Origin: Spirosoma sp. KUDC1026
GTDB taxonomy: Bacteria > Bacteroidota > Bacteroidia > Cytophagales > Spirosomataceae
DNA length: 64,000 bases
Direction of reading: 5' to 3'
Assembly (NCBI RefSeq): GCF_013375035.1
Contig: NZ_CP056032.1
Coordinates: 2,956,001 to 3,020,000, forward strand
The notes below the pieces were generated by a model. The model ran no database searches. It had not been told where the DNA came from and was given only the letters and a program-made list of their open reading frames with translations. A program made the translations under genes and the position numbers. Below are positions 15,279 to 23,927 of the stretch, in pieces (positions within the stretch are counted from its first letter, which is position 1; the number at the start of each line of letters is the position of its first letter).

Positions 15279-17951
15279 ATGCCTATGAGTTGGCCTGTTT
15301 TTACGGAACCTTCCCCCAACGAGAATTACAATTTCTCGTACCGAAAGAAGGATAGAACACCAATCCGTATCCTGATTCTGATTGGGATGCTGTTTATGGG
15401 CGCGTTCCTGTGGATGTATTTTCAGCCCCAGAACCGGGGATACACCCTGCTGTTTGTCCTCCTATCGGTCTCGATTTGCCTTAAATTGTTCCGATTACTG
15501 CACGAATGGTACCACTACTGGCAGGTTGTTCCGCCCAAACCGGCCGCCATCAACCGGCACTGGCACGTCGATATTTTTACGACCTACTGCGCGGATGAAC
15601 CCTACGAGATGGTTATCAATACGCTGCGGGCTATTCAGAATATAGACTATCCTCATACTACCTACCTGTGCGACGAAGAGGGTGACCCCTACCTGAGTAT
15701 GATCTGTGAAGAGCTGGGCGTTGAGCACATTGTTCGTCATGACAGGAAAGACGCCAAGGCCGGCAACATCAACAACGCGCTCCAGGTAGCCGAGGGCGAT
15801 ATCTGTCTGATTCTGGACCCCGATCACATTCCCGTTCCTGATTTTCTGGACCATGTGCTGCCGTACTTTCAGGACCCTAAGGTCGGCTTTGTCCAATGCG
15901 TTCAAGGGTATTATAACCGAAAAGAAAGCCTGGTCGCCTACGGCGCTACCGAGCAGACGTATACATTTTACGGACCAATGATGACCACTATGGGCAGCTA
16001 CGGCACAGCCCAGGCCATTGGGGCGAACTGTACATTCCGTCGGGATGCCCTCGACTCGATTGGCGGGCACGCAGCTGGCCTATCGGAAGATATGCATACG
16101 GCCATGCAACTCCACGCCAAAGGCTGGAAATCGGTTTATGTGCCCCTGCCGTTGTCATACGGTCTGGTTCCGGCTACGTTGTCGGCTTATTACAAACAGC
16201 AGTTGAAATGGGCGCGCGGTACGTTCGAGCTCCTGTTTGTTACGTATCCCCGGCTGTTCAGCGCGTTCACCTGGCGGCAGCGACTGCATTACCTGACTAT
16301 GCCGCTGCATTACCTGACGGGAGTAGTACAACTAATCGACCTTCTCATCCCGATTCTGGCGCTGGTGATGATGCGGCTCCCGCTGAAGCTGGACCTCATG
16401 GTTTTTGCGACGGCTTTCCTACCGCTCTTTACGACTACGTTACTAATTCGCCAGTACGCCCAGCGGTGGCTGATTGAGAAGCATGAAGCCGGTTTTCACG
16501 TGTTGGGCGGTATTCTCAGCAGCGGTACCTGGTGGGTATACCTGCTGGGGCTGATCTACACGATCTGCCGAGTCGAGGTGCCATACCTGCCAACGCCCAA
16601 GCAGGACCGGCTGCGAAATAACGTGCTGCTGTGTCTACCCAATATCCTGATGATCGGTCTGACTCTGGGTGCCCTTGGGTACAGCATTTATCACTACGGT
16701 CGGTTTGCGGTCAGTAATTTTTATTCGCAGCTAATGATCGGTTTTTCCCTGCTCAACGTACTCATTCTCACAATCAATGTGGTCATCGGGCAGGAGCAGT
16801 CACTGGCCGTCGTGAAAAAATGGGTACAGCGACAGACCTTCCCGCGGTCGGGCATGCGTATATTCCGGCTGGCGGCCTGGTACGTACGGCATGGTATCTA
16901 CGGCTGGTTGCGTATTTCGGCCATCCCGCTGGCTGTTCTGGTGCTGTTACTGACGACAGGGCTGATTGCGTATGATCAGAAGAAACGATCGGCCGACATC
17001 ACGAACGATATTCAGCATGCTACGACGCAGCCCTTTTACTACGGACTGCTGGCCGATGAACCCGTGCGGGACACATCCACGCGGGCAGATACCAGTATGA
17101 GCGCTAGCCCGAAACGGGTTTTCCTGCCAGATATGGTTATTGCACCTCAGCATCTGGCATGGCCGACCAGTCAGCGGACAACGGTCATGCCTGTCACAGC
17201 AGACTCCAGTTTGGTAACGGATGCTGACAGTCCGGACTCGTCGGCGAAAGGTACAGACCGAAAGCTGCTTATTACGTCCCCAGCCTGGTCGGTTGCATCC
17301 AATCAGTTACCGCTGCTGTACCTGGAGCCAGCCCTGCCGGAGACAGAGACGTCCCGAGCCCTGGAACGCTGGCTGCTGGGAGTTAAGGAAGGAAAGCGCG
17401 ATACGGTACTAATCAATTTTTTTGACGAGATAAAGCGCTACCGTCGGCCGGTGTTGCTGTCGTTTGCGCCGGGCTTCGACGATACGACCCGCCAGTGGGG
17501 GACCGGCAATGAGAAGCTGCTCGCGCTGTATCGGCAGGCCTGGCAATACGTTGTTCGGTTTAGCCACAAGCGTAACGTAACCAACGTAACGTGGGTATGG
17601 TGCCCTACAGAGCCCTCGACGATTATTGCGTATTACCCCGGTGCCGACTGTATTGATTGGATTGGGGTCGAAGCCGTAGACGATCCCGCCCGGGCCGACG
17701 ATCACCGGAGTCATTCGTTTGCTTCACGATTCCAGCTTATGCACAGCACCATTCGGACCCACATCACGTACGACATTCGCCAGAAGCCAATTCTACTGAC
17801 GCGACTTGGCCAGCCAGCAGGGCAGGTCAGGAATAGGCAGGACAAGAAATGGCTACAGGATGCGCTGGATAGTATTCGTGAACGCTATCCCGAAATTCGG
17901 GGGATACTGTTTAGCCGGGAGCAGGCAAAAGCGTCAGGTATTGGAAAATAG
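15279..17951 (+). CDS. Cellulose-synthase-like GT2 fused to a GH26-like domain lacking catalytic residues
   Basis: 890 residues. Two N-terminal helices (about 30-48 and 54-72) precede a cytoplasmic GT2 domain with the processive-synthase motifs DPDH (180-183), SED (269-271) and QxxKW (307-311, Lys in place of the usual Arg). About six more helices run to residue 565. No PilZ domain is seen, so c-di-GMP control of the BcsA type is not indicated. After a low-complexity linker, residues about 680-890 resemble a GH26 barrel (NVTWVWCPTEPS, DWIGVEAVDD). The expected acid/base position reads FAPGFDD instead of FxHExNG, and the nucleophile position reads LLTRLGQ instead of an AEFG-like motif. The domain is probably periplasmic and non-catalytic, perhaps binding the emerging glucan or mannan. 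Confidence 0.85.
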   Translation: MPMSWPVFTEPSPNENYNFSYRKKDRTPIRILILIGMLFMGAFLWMYFQPQNRGYTLLFVLLSVSICLKLFRLLHEWYHYWQVVPPKPAAINRHWHVDIFTTYCADEPYEMVINTLRAIQNIDYPHTTYLCDEEGDPYLSMICEELGVEHIVRHDRKDAKAGNINNALQVAEGDICLILDPDHIPVPDFLDHVLPYFQDPKVGFVQCVQGYYNRKESLVAYGATEQTYTFYGPMMTTMGSYGTAQAIGANCTFRRDALDSIGGHAAGLSEDMHTAMQLHAKGWKSVYVPLPLSYGLVPATLSAYYKQQLKWARGTFELLFVTYPRLFSAFTWRQRLHYLTMPLHYLTGVVQLIDLLIPILALVMMRLPLKLDLMVFATAFLPLFTTTLLIRQYAQRWLIEKHEAGFHVLGGILSSGTWWVYLLGLIYTICRVEVPYLPTPKQDRLRNNVLLCLPNILMIGLTLGALGYSIYHYGRFAVSNFYSQLMIGFSLLNVLILTINVVIGQEQSLAVVKKWVQRQTFPRSGMRIFRLAAWYVRHGIYGWLRISAIPLAVLVLLLTTGLIAYDQKKRSADITNDIQHATTQPFYYGLLADEPVRDTSTRADTSMSASPKRVFLPDMVIAPQHLAWPTSQRTTVMPVTADSSLVTDADSPDSSAKGTDRKLLITSPAWSVASNQLPLLYLEPALPETETSRALERWLLGVKEGKRDTVLINFFDEIKRYRRPVLLSFAPGFDDTTRQWGTGNEKLLALYRQAWQYVVRFSHKRNVTNVTWVWCPTEPSTIIAYYPGADCIDWIGVEAVDDPARADDHRSHSFASRFQLMHSTIRTHITYDIRQKPILLTRLGQPAGQVRNRQDKKWLQDALDSIRERYPEIRGILFSREQAKASGIGK

Positions 17952-18141
17952 AACCGCAAAAAGCCTACAGGGAAGAGTTATCTGTCTGGGTAGTACACCC
18001 GAATTTTTGAGCAAGATCCAGAAAAATCTCGCGTTCCCGTCCTCTAGTTACTGAGCTGATTTTACGCCGGTTCCTTAACCTAGTGTATTGGGTTCCCTAA
18101 CCCGATTGTCCCATCTTTGCCGAAGTCAAACCTATCAGATA

Positions 18142-18675
18142 ATGAAAGCAGTCTACCTTTTTTCGACCCTGTGCCTGGCGCTGGGACTTGTTCAATTTGC
18201 CCAGGCACAATCGTCTGTTGACGAAACCGTAAAGGAGTGGGAGCGGGCTAAAGCCTACACCAACGAGTACCTGGACGCCATGCCCGACGATAAGTACAGC
18301 CTGAAGCCCACGCCGGAGATGCGCTCGTTTGCCGAGCAAATGCTCCACCTGACCGATGGCAACTATGGCTTCATCGCAGCGGCTACTGGTGCTAAAAGCC
18401 CCTACGGCCAGGGGGAGTTGGAAAAATCGACAACCGATAAATCGAAAGCGAACATTACCAAGCTGGTATTGGCGGGCTACGATTTTGTTATCGATAACGT
18501 CAAGACAATGACGCCAGAAAAGATGGCTGAAAAGACCAAGTTGTTTAACCGTTTTGAGATGAGCCGAGCCATGGTGCTGACCAAACTCTTCGAACACCAG
18601 ACGCACCACCGGGGTCAGACCACTGTTTACCTGCGGTTAGCGGGAGTAAAACCACCTCAGGAGAAGCTGTTTTAA
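18142..18675 (+). CDS. Exported DinB-family metal-binding protein
   Basis: 177 residues from the ATG at 18142; an upstream in-frame start at 18088 would bury the signal peptide and is rejected. The N-terminus (MKAVYLFSTL to AQAQ) is a clear Sec signal. The rest is a four-helix DinB domain with the histidine triad visible as MLHLTD and the HxxxH of EHQTHHRGQ. The family binds a divalent metal and includes thiol-dependent transferases. The substrate of exported members is unknown. A strong terminator follows at 18709-18757. Confidence 0.85.
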   Translation: MKAVYLFSTLCLALGLVQFAQAQSSVDETVKEWERAKAYTNEYLDAMPDDKYSLKPTPEMRSFAEQMLHLTDGNYGFIAAATGAKSPYGQGELEKSTTDKSKANITKLVLAGYDFVIDNVKTMTPEKMAEKTKLFNRFEMSRAMVLTKLFEHQTHHRGQTTVYLRLAGVKPPQEKLF

Positions 18676-18708
18676 GTCGTTACGTATCCGTTTGGCGATA
18701 TCATTAGA

Positions 18709-18757
18709 CCCGGCGATCTGAAAAACTGCGGTATAGTTTTTCAGATCGCCGGGTTTT
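18709..18757 (+). terminator. Intrinsic terminator after the DinB gene
   Basis: A perfect 19-bp stem (18709-18727 with 18735-18753), a 7-base loop and then TTTT. The GC-rich base of the stem followed by the T-run fits a rho-independent terminator reading rightward. Confidence 0.85.
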
Positions 18758-18900
18758 GAAGTTAATAGACAGCCAATTATTAGTCTTTGGCTTGTCATTC
18801 CCATTTGGGGATAGACTATGATACGTTCATCTGCTGTAGTTTCGGACCGCTAGCCGAAACCAAGCCTGAGATTCTGGGTTAACTCAGTAAATTGAACGTT

Positions 18901-19467
18901 ATGAAAATACTCTGGACGAATTATGTTGTCGCTGCCTTACTGCTGGCAGGCATTGGAGGGGCTGCCCAGGCGCAGGATTATGTGTCGCCCGTTAAGCCCG
19001 CTCAGACAGGCCGATCGCCGGGGGTGAAAGTGAAGCTGCTGAGTACCAACGGAAACGTAAAAACATACGCCGTCATCTTCTCTACGGGTGATGAAGTTGT
19101 GTCTGGACTGACCGAGTTTGCCCAGAAGTATGACGTAAAAAGCGCCCACTACACAGCCATCGGGGATGCTAAATCGGCCAAGGTAGGCTGGTATGATTAC
19201 AAGCGCAAACAGTTCAAAGTGATCCCTATTAGTGAAGCTGAGGTTACCTCTATGGTGGGTGACATTGCTGTGTTTAATGGCAAACCGGTTGCCCACACCC
19301 ACCTTAACCTGGCTACCGAGGACGGCATCAGCCACGGCGGCCACCTGCTGGAATTGTTTGTCGGCCCTACGTTAGAGGTATTTGTTACGGTTGAGCCAAC
19401 CCCGCTCTACAAACGACTCAATCCTGAGTTTGACGCCGGCGTAATCGATCCCACGCTGAATAAATAG
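18901..19467 (+). CDS. Exported PPC (DUF296) domain protein
   Basis: 188 residues from the ATG at 18901; a start three codons earlier at 18892 is also possible. A signal peptide ends at AAQAQD. The body is a single PPC/DUF296 domain with the conserved histidine cluster of VAHTHLNL and SHGGHLLE, which binds a metal in bacterial members. These proteins trimerise. The biochemical role of bacterial PPC proteins is not established, and location in the envelope argues against the DNA-binding role known for plant AT-hook proteins. It has no obvious operon partner. Confidence 0.82.
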   Translation: MKILWTNYVVAALLLAGIGGAAQAQDYVSPVKPAQTGRSPGVKVKLLSTNGNVKTYAVIFSTGDEVVSGLTEFAQKYDVKSAHYTAIGDAKSAKVGWYDYKRKQFKVIPISEAEVTSMVGDIAVFNGKPVAHTHLNLATEDGISHGGHLLELFVGPTLEVFVTVEPTPLYKRLNPEFDAGVIDPTLNK

Positions 19468-19631
19468 GCGGAGTGTAAAGCCACTTATAAGGAGGTTTTG
19501 TAGCGGTTTTAGGATGTGCTTGATTCGTCGCTTAGAACGGACGTTTCAGGGGATAAATTGTGTGTTTACGATTGCACTAATTTTCCTAGATTTAATGACT
19601 CTAAGCTCATTATCAAACGCCATACCTAAAC

Positions 19632-21323
19632 ATGAAAGCTTCTATTACAATCTGGGTTTTACTCACAACCGTAGTTACAAGCCTGGCGCAGCCGGTTGGC
19701 GTTGTCGCTATCGAAGACCCGCAATTTGATGCCCAGTTTGCTCAACGCACAATACCCCAGGTCACTGGCAAACTCCTCCATATAAGTCCACAAGAAATAA
19801 AGGAAACGACTATCACCTATACGCTCGTTACCCTGTCAGGACAGAGAACCAAAACCGCTCAATTGGCCGCGGACGGAAGCTTTGAACTGGTGCTGGACTA
19901 TCCACTGCCTTACCAGCAGATATGGGTACATTTCGGTGAGCTGTTTTATACGGGCCTTTATGCCAATAAACAGCTATATGTAGAATTAGACATACCCAAA
20001 CTAAAAGCAGCAGGAAAGGAGGTTGCTTTTAAGGCAGACGGCGTTCGGTATCTAGGCGACGATGGGCCACTAAACGAGTACATGAATGAGCATATACTCT
20101 TCAAACGGGCGGACCAGTTGGCCCTTTCTTCGCGCATACAGCAGGTTCGCCGGTCCCAACACCCAGTAGCTATGGAAGTGCTGGCCGCTCACACCCCTAT
20201 TTTCGACTCTTTAAAAACGATTCAGACTGAGTTTGTAGCTACTCATCCGTCGCCCTATGCCTGGCTACTCGAGAATGAGCGCCTATCCGAGTTTTATAGC
20301 CAGATTTGCTCTTATTACTGGGGGCATCCTATGGAACCTGCTCTTTTCGATCAAATTAAGAAGCATAAGACGTATCTACTATCCAATAGTAGTATATCCT
20401 TTTACCAATACATGTCCACTTATTTTCGCCTACTTCCAGCTAATCGAGTGACGGTCAATTGGGAGGATGTGGCCCGTTTGTCCGAGCTGACGGAGCCGGA
20501 AAGAGCCGCCATTGATTCTTTACGGAGTACAGAAACATTGTCGCCCGCTCCTGCCCATCGAGCCCAGTGGACTAAACAGTTGGGGCCAAGAATGCGAAAA
20601 ATGTACCAGGATCGTAGGATTGCCCAAGGTATTCGTTGGCTGGATAGTCTCTACTCGCCCTCACAGGCCGACTTGATGAAGTTACAGCTGAATAATAGTA
20701 AGGATATTGCCGAACAGAAAGCGGCACTAGAACAGATACTGCCCAGTATGACTACTAACTGGTGTAAGGTAATAGCCCAGAAAGAGTACGCTCGTACCAT
20801 TGAGCAGCTAGCCTCGGCGAACAGGGCATTGGCCGCTTCCGGAAATTCACTCACCGCTTCCGGTTTCGGCAGTACCTTACAACAAACTGATTTTGGGGCG
20901 ACATTGTATAAGCTCTCCGACATGAGCGGAGCCGATTTTTTAGCCAAGCTCAAGCAGAGTTTCGTAGGGAAGGCCATCGTACTTGACCGCTGGGCTACGT
21001 GGTGCGCGCCCTGCTTACAAGAAATGCCGCACAGTAAAAAATTGCAGCAGGACGCCAAAGACCTGCCGGTTGTATTTGTGTACGTTTGCACAGCCCAAGG
21101 TTCGGACGAGGACAAGTGGAAGCGAAAAATAGGGGAGTTAAAACTACCTGGTATCCATTTTTTTATTGATGAAGCACTGGATGCAAAACTGGCGAAGTTG
21201 TTCTCCTTCAGTGGTTACCCAGGTTATGCCTTCATCGATCAAAAGGGGGTTTATAAACCAGGAGTCATCACCTGGATGTCAGCTATAAAGGATAAGAATG
21301 CACTCGCAGATCTGCTTAACTGA
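19632..21323 (+). CDS. TlpA-like thioredoxin-fold protein with long N-terminal region
   Basis: 563 residues. An N-terminal signal peptide (MKASITIWVLL to SLAQ) is followed by a region of about 400 residues beginning with a beta-rich part and continuing alpha-helical. The C-terminal thioredoxin domain (about 435-563) has the redox site WCAPC near 457-461 and the cis-proline region SGYPGYAF. Such periplasmic proteins act as thiol-disulphide reductases; their client is unknown here. Codon choice looks slightly more AT-rich than the neighbouring genes. Monocistronic by spacing (164 bp upstream, convergent MarR gene downstream). Confidence 0.85.
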   Translation: MKASITIWVLLTTVVTSLAQPVGVVAIEDPQFDAQFAQRTIPQVTGKLLHISPQEIKETTITYTLVTLSGQRTKTAQLAADGSFELVLDYPLPYQQIWVHFGELFYTGLYANKQLYVELDIPKLKAAGKEVAFKADGVRYLGDDGPLNEYMNEHILFKRADQLALSSRIQQVRRSQHPVAMEVLAAHTPIFDSLKTIQTEFVATHPSPYAWLLENERLSEFYSQICSYYWGHPMEPALFDQIKKHKTYLLSNSSISFYQYMSTYFRLLPANRVTVNWEDVARLSELTEPERAAIDSLRSTETLSPAPAHRAQWTKQLGPRMRKMYQDRRIAQGIRWLDSLYSPSQADLMKLQLNNSKDIAEQKAALEQILPSMTTNWCKVIAQKEYARTIEQLASANRALAASGNSLTASGFGSTLQQTDFGATLYKLSDMSGADFLAKLKQSFVGKAIVLDRWATWCAPCLQEMPHSKKLQQDAKDLPVVFVYVCTAQGSDEDKWKRKIGELKLPGIHFFIDEALDAKLAKLFSFSGYPGYAFIDQKGVYKPGVITWMSAIKDKNALADLLN

Positions 21324-21396
21324 TTTTTGCCCAGAGAGGATAGAAATTTCCCTTAGAACTCACCAATATAAGCTTAGTGAAAGCTTGACTGTTCAC

Positions 21397-21861
21397 TCAC
21401 CTCTCTCTGGTGTTCTGTTCGATAAGTCCCACCATCGTTGAGTTAAAGGTTGTCAGATCGGTTTCCAGCGTGTGAAAAAAATCCTGATCGGCGGTTTCCA
21501 CAGAGATGATGGCTTTTTGCAGGATCAATTCCCCATCTGGGGTCAGTCTGATAATTTTAGCCCTGGTATCTGTCGGGTGCTCATGGCGGGTGATAAATTT
21601 CTTCTCTGCCAGTGTCCTAAGTACCTTCGACACCATCATCGTATCGGCATTGCTCTGATTGGCTATGTCCACCTGCGTAACCTTGTCGCTTTCCCTGGAT
21701 AACCAGGCCAGTGCACAGAGCAGAGCGAACTGGGTATGCGTCAGGTCCAGAGGGTCTAAGACACGCTTTTGTTTACGCTGCCACAACATGGTTAGCTGCC
21801 CCAGAAGGTAACCCGGACTGTCTTCTGGCTTTTTAAAATGAAATTCAATTCGTGTGGGCAT
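21397..21861 (-). CDS. MarR-family transcriptional regulator
   Basis: 154 residues with a winged-helix core: helix-turn-helix around VTQVDIANQSNADTMMVSKV and the wing around RHEHPTDTRAKIIRLT, whose DTRAK is a MarR hallmark. MarR proteins usually repress nearby genes and are released by small phenolic or oxidant ligands. Its first 17 bases overlap the end of the EVE-domain gene, so it is the last gene of a VOC-EVE-MarR operon and may regulate its own operon or the divergent oxidoreductase. Confidence 0.9.
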   Translation of the reverse strand: MPTRIEFHFKKPEDSPGYLLGQLTMLWQRKQKRVLDPLDLTHTQFALLCALAWLSRESDKVTQVDIANQSNADTMMVSKVLRTLAEKKFITRHEHPTDTRAKIIRLTPDGELILQKAIISVETADQDFFHTLETDLTTFNSTMVGLIEQNTRER

Positions 21862-22291
21862 ATTCGTTCTGTAACATCTGTGAAGAAATTAAGTCAAAGT
21901 CATGCCGGTCGATTTCGAGAAGGCCAAAACGGAATGGATAACCCCAGTTTTTCTTGTCGTGAATAAAATTCAGTCCCGAAATCAGGGGCAAAATGGACAC
22001 ATCCCTACTGGGTAAGTAGTCAATGTTACGTCTCGACGGGCAGAAGTCGTCGGACACCCGGAACGGATAGATTTCGTCATCCCTAACCTTGCCAATAGCG
22101 GTAAATTCCTGGCACAGCTCAGGCTTGCCCAGTGACTGCCTTCCCGAATAGTAGATAACGACATCATCCTTACGCATCCGTTTCAAAGGCGAAGCCTTTC
22201 CGTGACAGGTTTGGGCAATGCCTTGCGCCAGCGCGCTTTTGACATGATCCTTCGAGGCTACAATAATCCAGTATTTAGTATCTCCGCTCAT
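21845..22291 (-). CDS. EVE-domain protein (UPF0310 type)
   Basis: 148 residues forming a single EVE domain, a PUA-like fold. It starts with KYWIIVASKDHV, has RKDDVVIYYSGRQS in the middle and ends with the aromatic GYPFRFGLLEI stretch. EVE domains bind modified bases in DNA or RNA and often accompany restriction or RNA-processing genes. Here the partners are VOC and MarR genes, so the role is open. It starts 10 bp after the VOC gene stop and overlaps the MarR start by 17 bases, which indicates one transcript. Confidence 0.85.
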   Translation of the reverse strand: MSGDTKYWIIVASKDHVKSALAQGIAQTCHGKASPLKRMRKDDVVIYYSGRQSLGKPELCQEFTAIGKVRDDEIYPFRVSDDFCPSRRNIDYLPSRDVSILPLISGLNFIHDKKNWGYPFRFGLLEIDRHDFDLISSQMLQNEYAHTN

Positions 22292-22301
22292 GTCGATCCG
22301 A

Positions 22302-22664
22302 TTAGTTGGCCTTCAGAAAGGTGATGTTGTAGCCGTCGGGATCTTTGGCGATAATGATTTTTCCGAAAGGAGTTGCCTGGACCGGCCCCAGCAAGGGCAC
22401 ATTTTTGGCTAACAACTGGGCCTGCAAATCCTCTATTTCCCCGTCGATGGCAAACCAGAGTGAGGCCCCGATGCCCAGTTCTTTTCCGTCCAGGTTACCA
22501 ATGGGCGTTCTGATAGCAAAGCTTGCCTCACCCTTGTTGTACGTAAAGACGCAGGCCTGTGGGTTGGGAATTCCAGCTTCCTCAAAGCCTAGTTTTGTGG
22601 TATAAAATTCTTTCGAGGCTTCAAGATCTCTGACTTGAAGGGAGGCAAATTCTAGCTTTCTCAT
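22302..22664 (-). CDS. VOC-family (glyoxalase/dioxygenase-like) protein
   Basis: 120 residues with the two beta-alpha-beta-beta-beta modules of the vicinal-oxygen-chelate fold: LEFASLQVRDLEASKEFYTTKLGF at the start and IIAKDPDGYNITFL at the end. VOC proteins include glyoxalases, extradiol dioxygenases and antibiotic-binding proteins, so substrate cannot be assigned. It is the first gene of the operon with EVE and MarR. Confidence 0.87.
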   Translation of the reverse strand: MRKLEFASLQVRDLEASKEFYTTKLGFEEAGIPNPQACVFTYNKGEASFAIRTPIGNLDGKELGIGASLWFAIDGEIEDLQAQLLAKNVPLLGPVQATPFGKIIIAKDPDGYNITFLKAN

Positions 22665-22684
22665 TGTGTGCAGTTTTACAGTTA

Positions 22685-22692
22685 CAAATATA
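22685..22692 (-). promoter_or_regulatory. Candidate -7 box for the VOC-EVE-MarR operon
   Basis: On the minus strand the sequence is TATATTTG, matching TAnnTTTG, about 20 bases before the VOC start codon. No exact TTTG occurs 19 bases upstream. Confidence 0.4.
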
Positions 22693-22749
22693 GTATATGT
22701 GACTATTATGTTAGAAATTTTTTTCGATTTTTGGTAATAGTTATCGATA

Positions 22750-22871
22750 CGTATCAGATGATTCCTGACAGCCAGCTTGCTATTGTGCCGAAGGCTGGGT
22801 ATATCGTTTTTCTGGAAAACTTTCTGGCGGTGTGGGCTAGTCTTATGCCGTTTATCAAGAATCCGAATTGA
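22750..22871 (+). pseudogene. C-terminal remnant of an alpha/beta hydrolase
   Basis: The frame ending in TGA at 22869-22871 reads IPDSQLAIVPKAGYIVFLEN and then FLAVWASLMPFIKN. This matches the last strand, catalytic-His loop and final helix of alpha/beta-hydrolase enzymes. The usual AGH of the catalytic histidine reads AGY. No upstream hydrolase body remains: the frame reaches only about 27 unrelated codons before it. It looks like a decayed 3' gene end left beside the oxidoreductase gene, whose start codon is three bases after its stop. Confidence 0.6.
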
Positions 22872-22873
22872 AT

Positions 22874-23842
22874 ATGAAAGCAGCTGTCATCTATCGCCCT
22901 GGTTCTCCCGAGGAGCTGATTCTGGAAGAACGACCCGTACCTGTTCCGACCGATGGGCAGGTGTTGGTCAGAGTCAAAGCGTTTGGCCTGAACCGATCTG
23001 AGCTGATGACCCGCAAAGGCTACTCGCCCAATGTCATCTTTCCCCGCGTGCTGGGGATTGAGTGCGTCGGCGAGGTAGAAACCGACCCATCCGGTCAGTA
23101 CGCGACAGGCCAGCAGGTACTGGCCCTGATGGGGGGGATGGGCCGTGATTTTGATGGTAGTTACGCCGAATATACGGTCCTGCCGAAGTACCTGTTGCAC
23201 CCCGTTTCAAGTGCGCTCCCCTGGGAAACATTGGGCGCTATTCCCGAAATGTTTCAAACGGCGCATGGGTCATTGTACTCGGCCCTGGGTATTCAACCGG
23301 GCGAAACTCTGCTGATTCGCGGGGGGACGTCGTCGGTGGGGATGCTGGCGTCCGGGCTGGCCACTCACGCGGGCGTAGCCGTCATCTCAACCACGCGAAA
23401 TAGCCAGAAAGTGCAGACCCTGCTGGATAATGGAGCCGCGCACGTTCTAATTGATGATGGGTACCTGAAGGACAAAGTGCAGGCTATTTTTCCGGGCGGT
23501 GTCGACAAGGTACTGGAACTGGTTGGTACCGGCACCCTGCACGATTCGCTGAGCTGCCTCAAACCCGGCGGTACGGGCTGTATGAGCGGGATGCTGTCAG
23601 AAAGCTGGACCATCCCTGATTTTGCCCCAATGGAGTTTATCCCAGCTACGGTCCGGCTCACGACCTACGACAGTGGGCAGATTACTAGCCCGACAAGCGT
23701 ATTTCAGGAGTTTATCCAACTAATCGAAACGGGCCAGATCAGGCTGTCGGTTAGCCGCGTGTTCGGCCTTGACCAGATCGTAGATGCTCATCGCTTCATG
23801 GAAAGCAACCAGGGAGCCGGTAAGATCATCGTGCTGACGTAG
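22874..23842 (+). CDS. Zinc-independent medium-chain dehydrogenase/quinone oxidoreductase-like protein
   Basis: 322 residues from the ATG at 22874; an in-frame TTG two codons earlier is less likely. The N-terminal GroES-like domain (GLNRSELMTRKGYSP) lacks the catalytic zinc ligands of alcohol dehydrogenases. The Rossmann part has the NAD(P)H loop GGTSSVGMLA in place of the AxxGxVG consensus. This fits the quinone oxidoreductase/zeta-crystallin branch, which reduces quinones or enones with NADPH. It is divergent from the VOC-EVE-MarR operon, so MarR control is plausible. Confidence 0.87.
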   Translation: MKAAVIYRPGSPEELILEERPVPVPTDGQVLVRVKAFGLNRSELMTRKGYSPNVIFPRVLGIECVGEVETDPSGQYATGQQVLALMGGMGRDFDGSYAEYTVLPKYLLHPVSSALPWETLGAIPEMFQTAHGSLYSALGIQPGETLLIRGGTSSVGMLASGLATHAGVAVISTTRNSQKVQTLLDNGAAHVLIDDGYLKDKVQAIFPGGVDKVLELVGTGTLHDSLSCLKPGGTGCMSGMLSESWTIPDFAPMEFIPATVRLTTYDSGQITSPTSVFQEFIQLIETGQIRLSVSRVFGLDQIVDAHRFMESNQGAGKIIVLT

Positions 23843-23860
23843 CCGATTCAATACATTTCC

Positions 23861-23915
23861 AAACTGCGATCGGGTCTGTGACACAGTTGTTCACAGACCC
23901 GATCGCAGTTTGTTT
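23861..23915. terminator. Bidirectional terminator between the oxidoreductase and NRPS genes
   Basis: A perfect 21-bp stem (23861-23881 with 23891-23911) with a 9-base loop lies between two convergent genes. A T-rich run follows on the plus strand, and the arms are flanked by A on the other side, so it can serve both directions. Confidence 0.85.
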
Positions 23916-23927
23916 TAACTACCGGAT

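Noticed and set aside
18112-18119. CATCTTTG as a -7 box before the DinB gene
   Set aside because: The first base differs from the consensus TAnnTTTG and no TTG lies at the right spacing.
18088-18141. Upstream in-frame start for the DinB protein
   Set aside because: It adds 18 residues ahead of a complete signal peptide.
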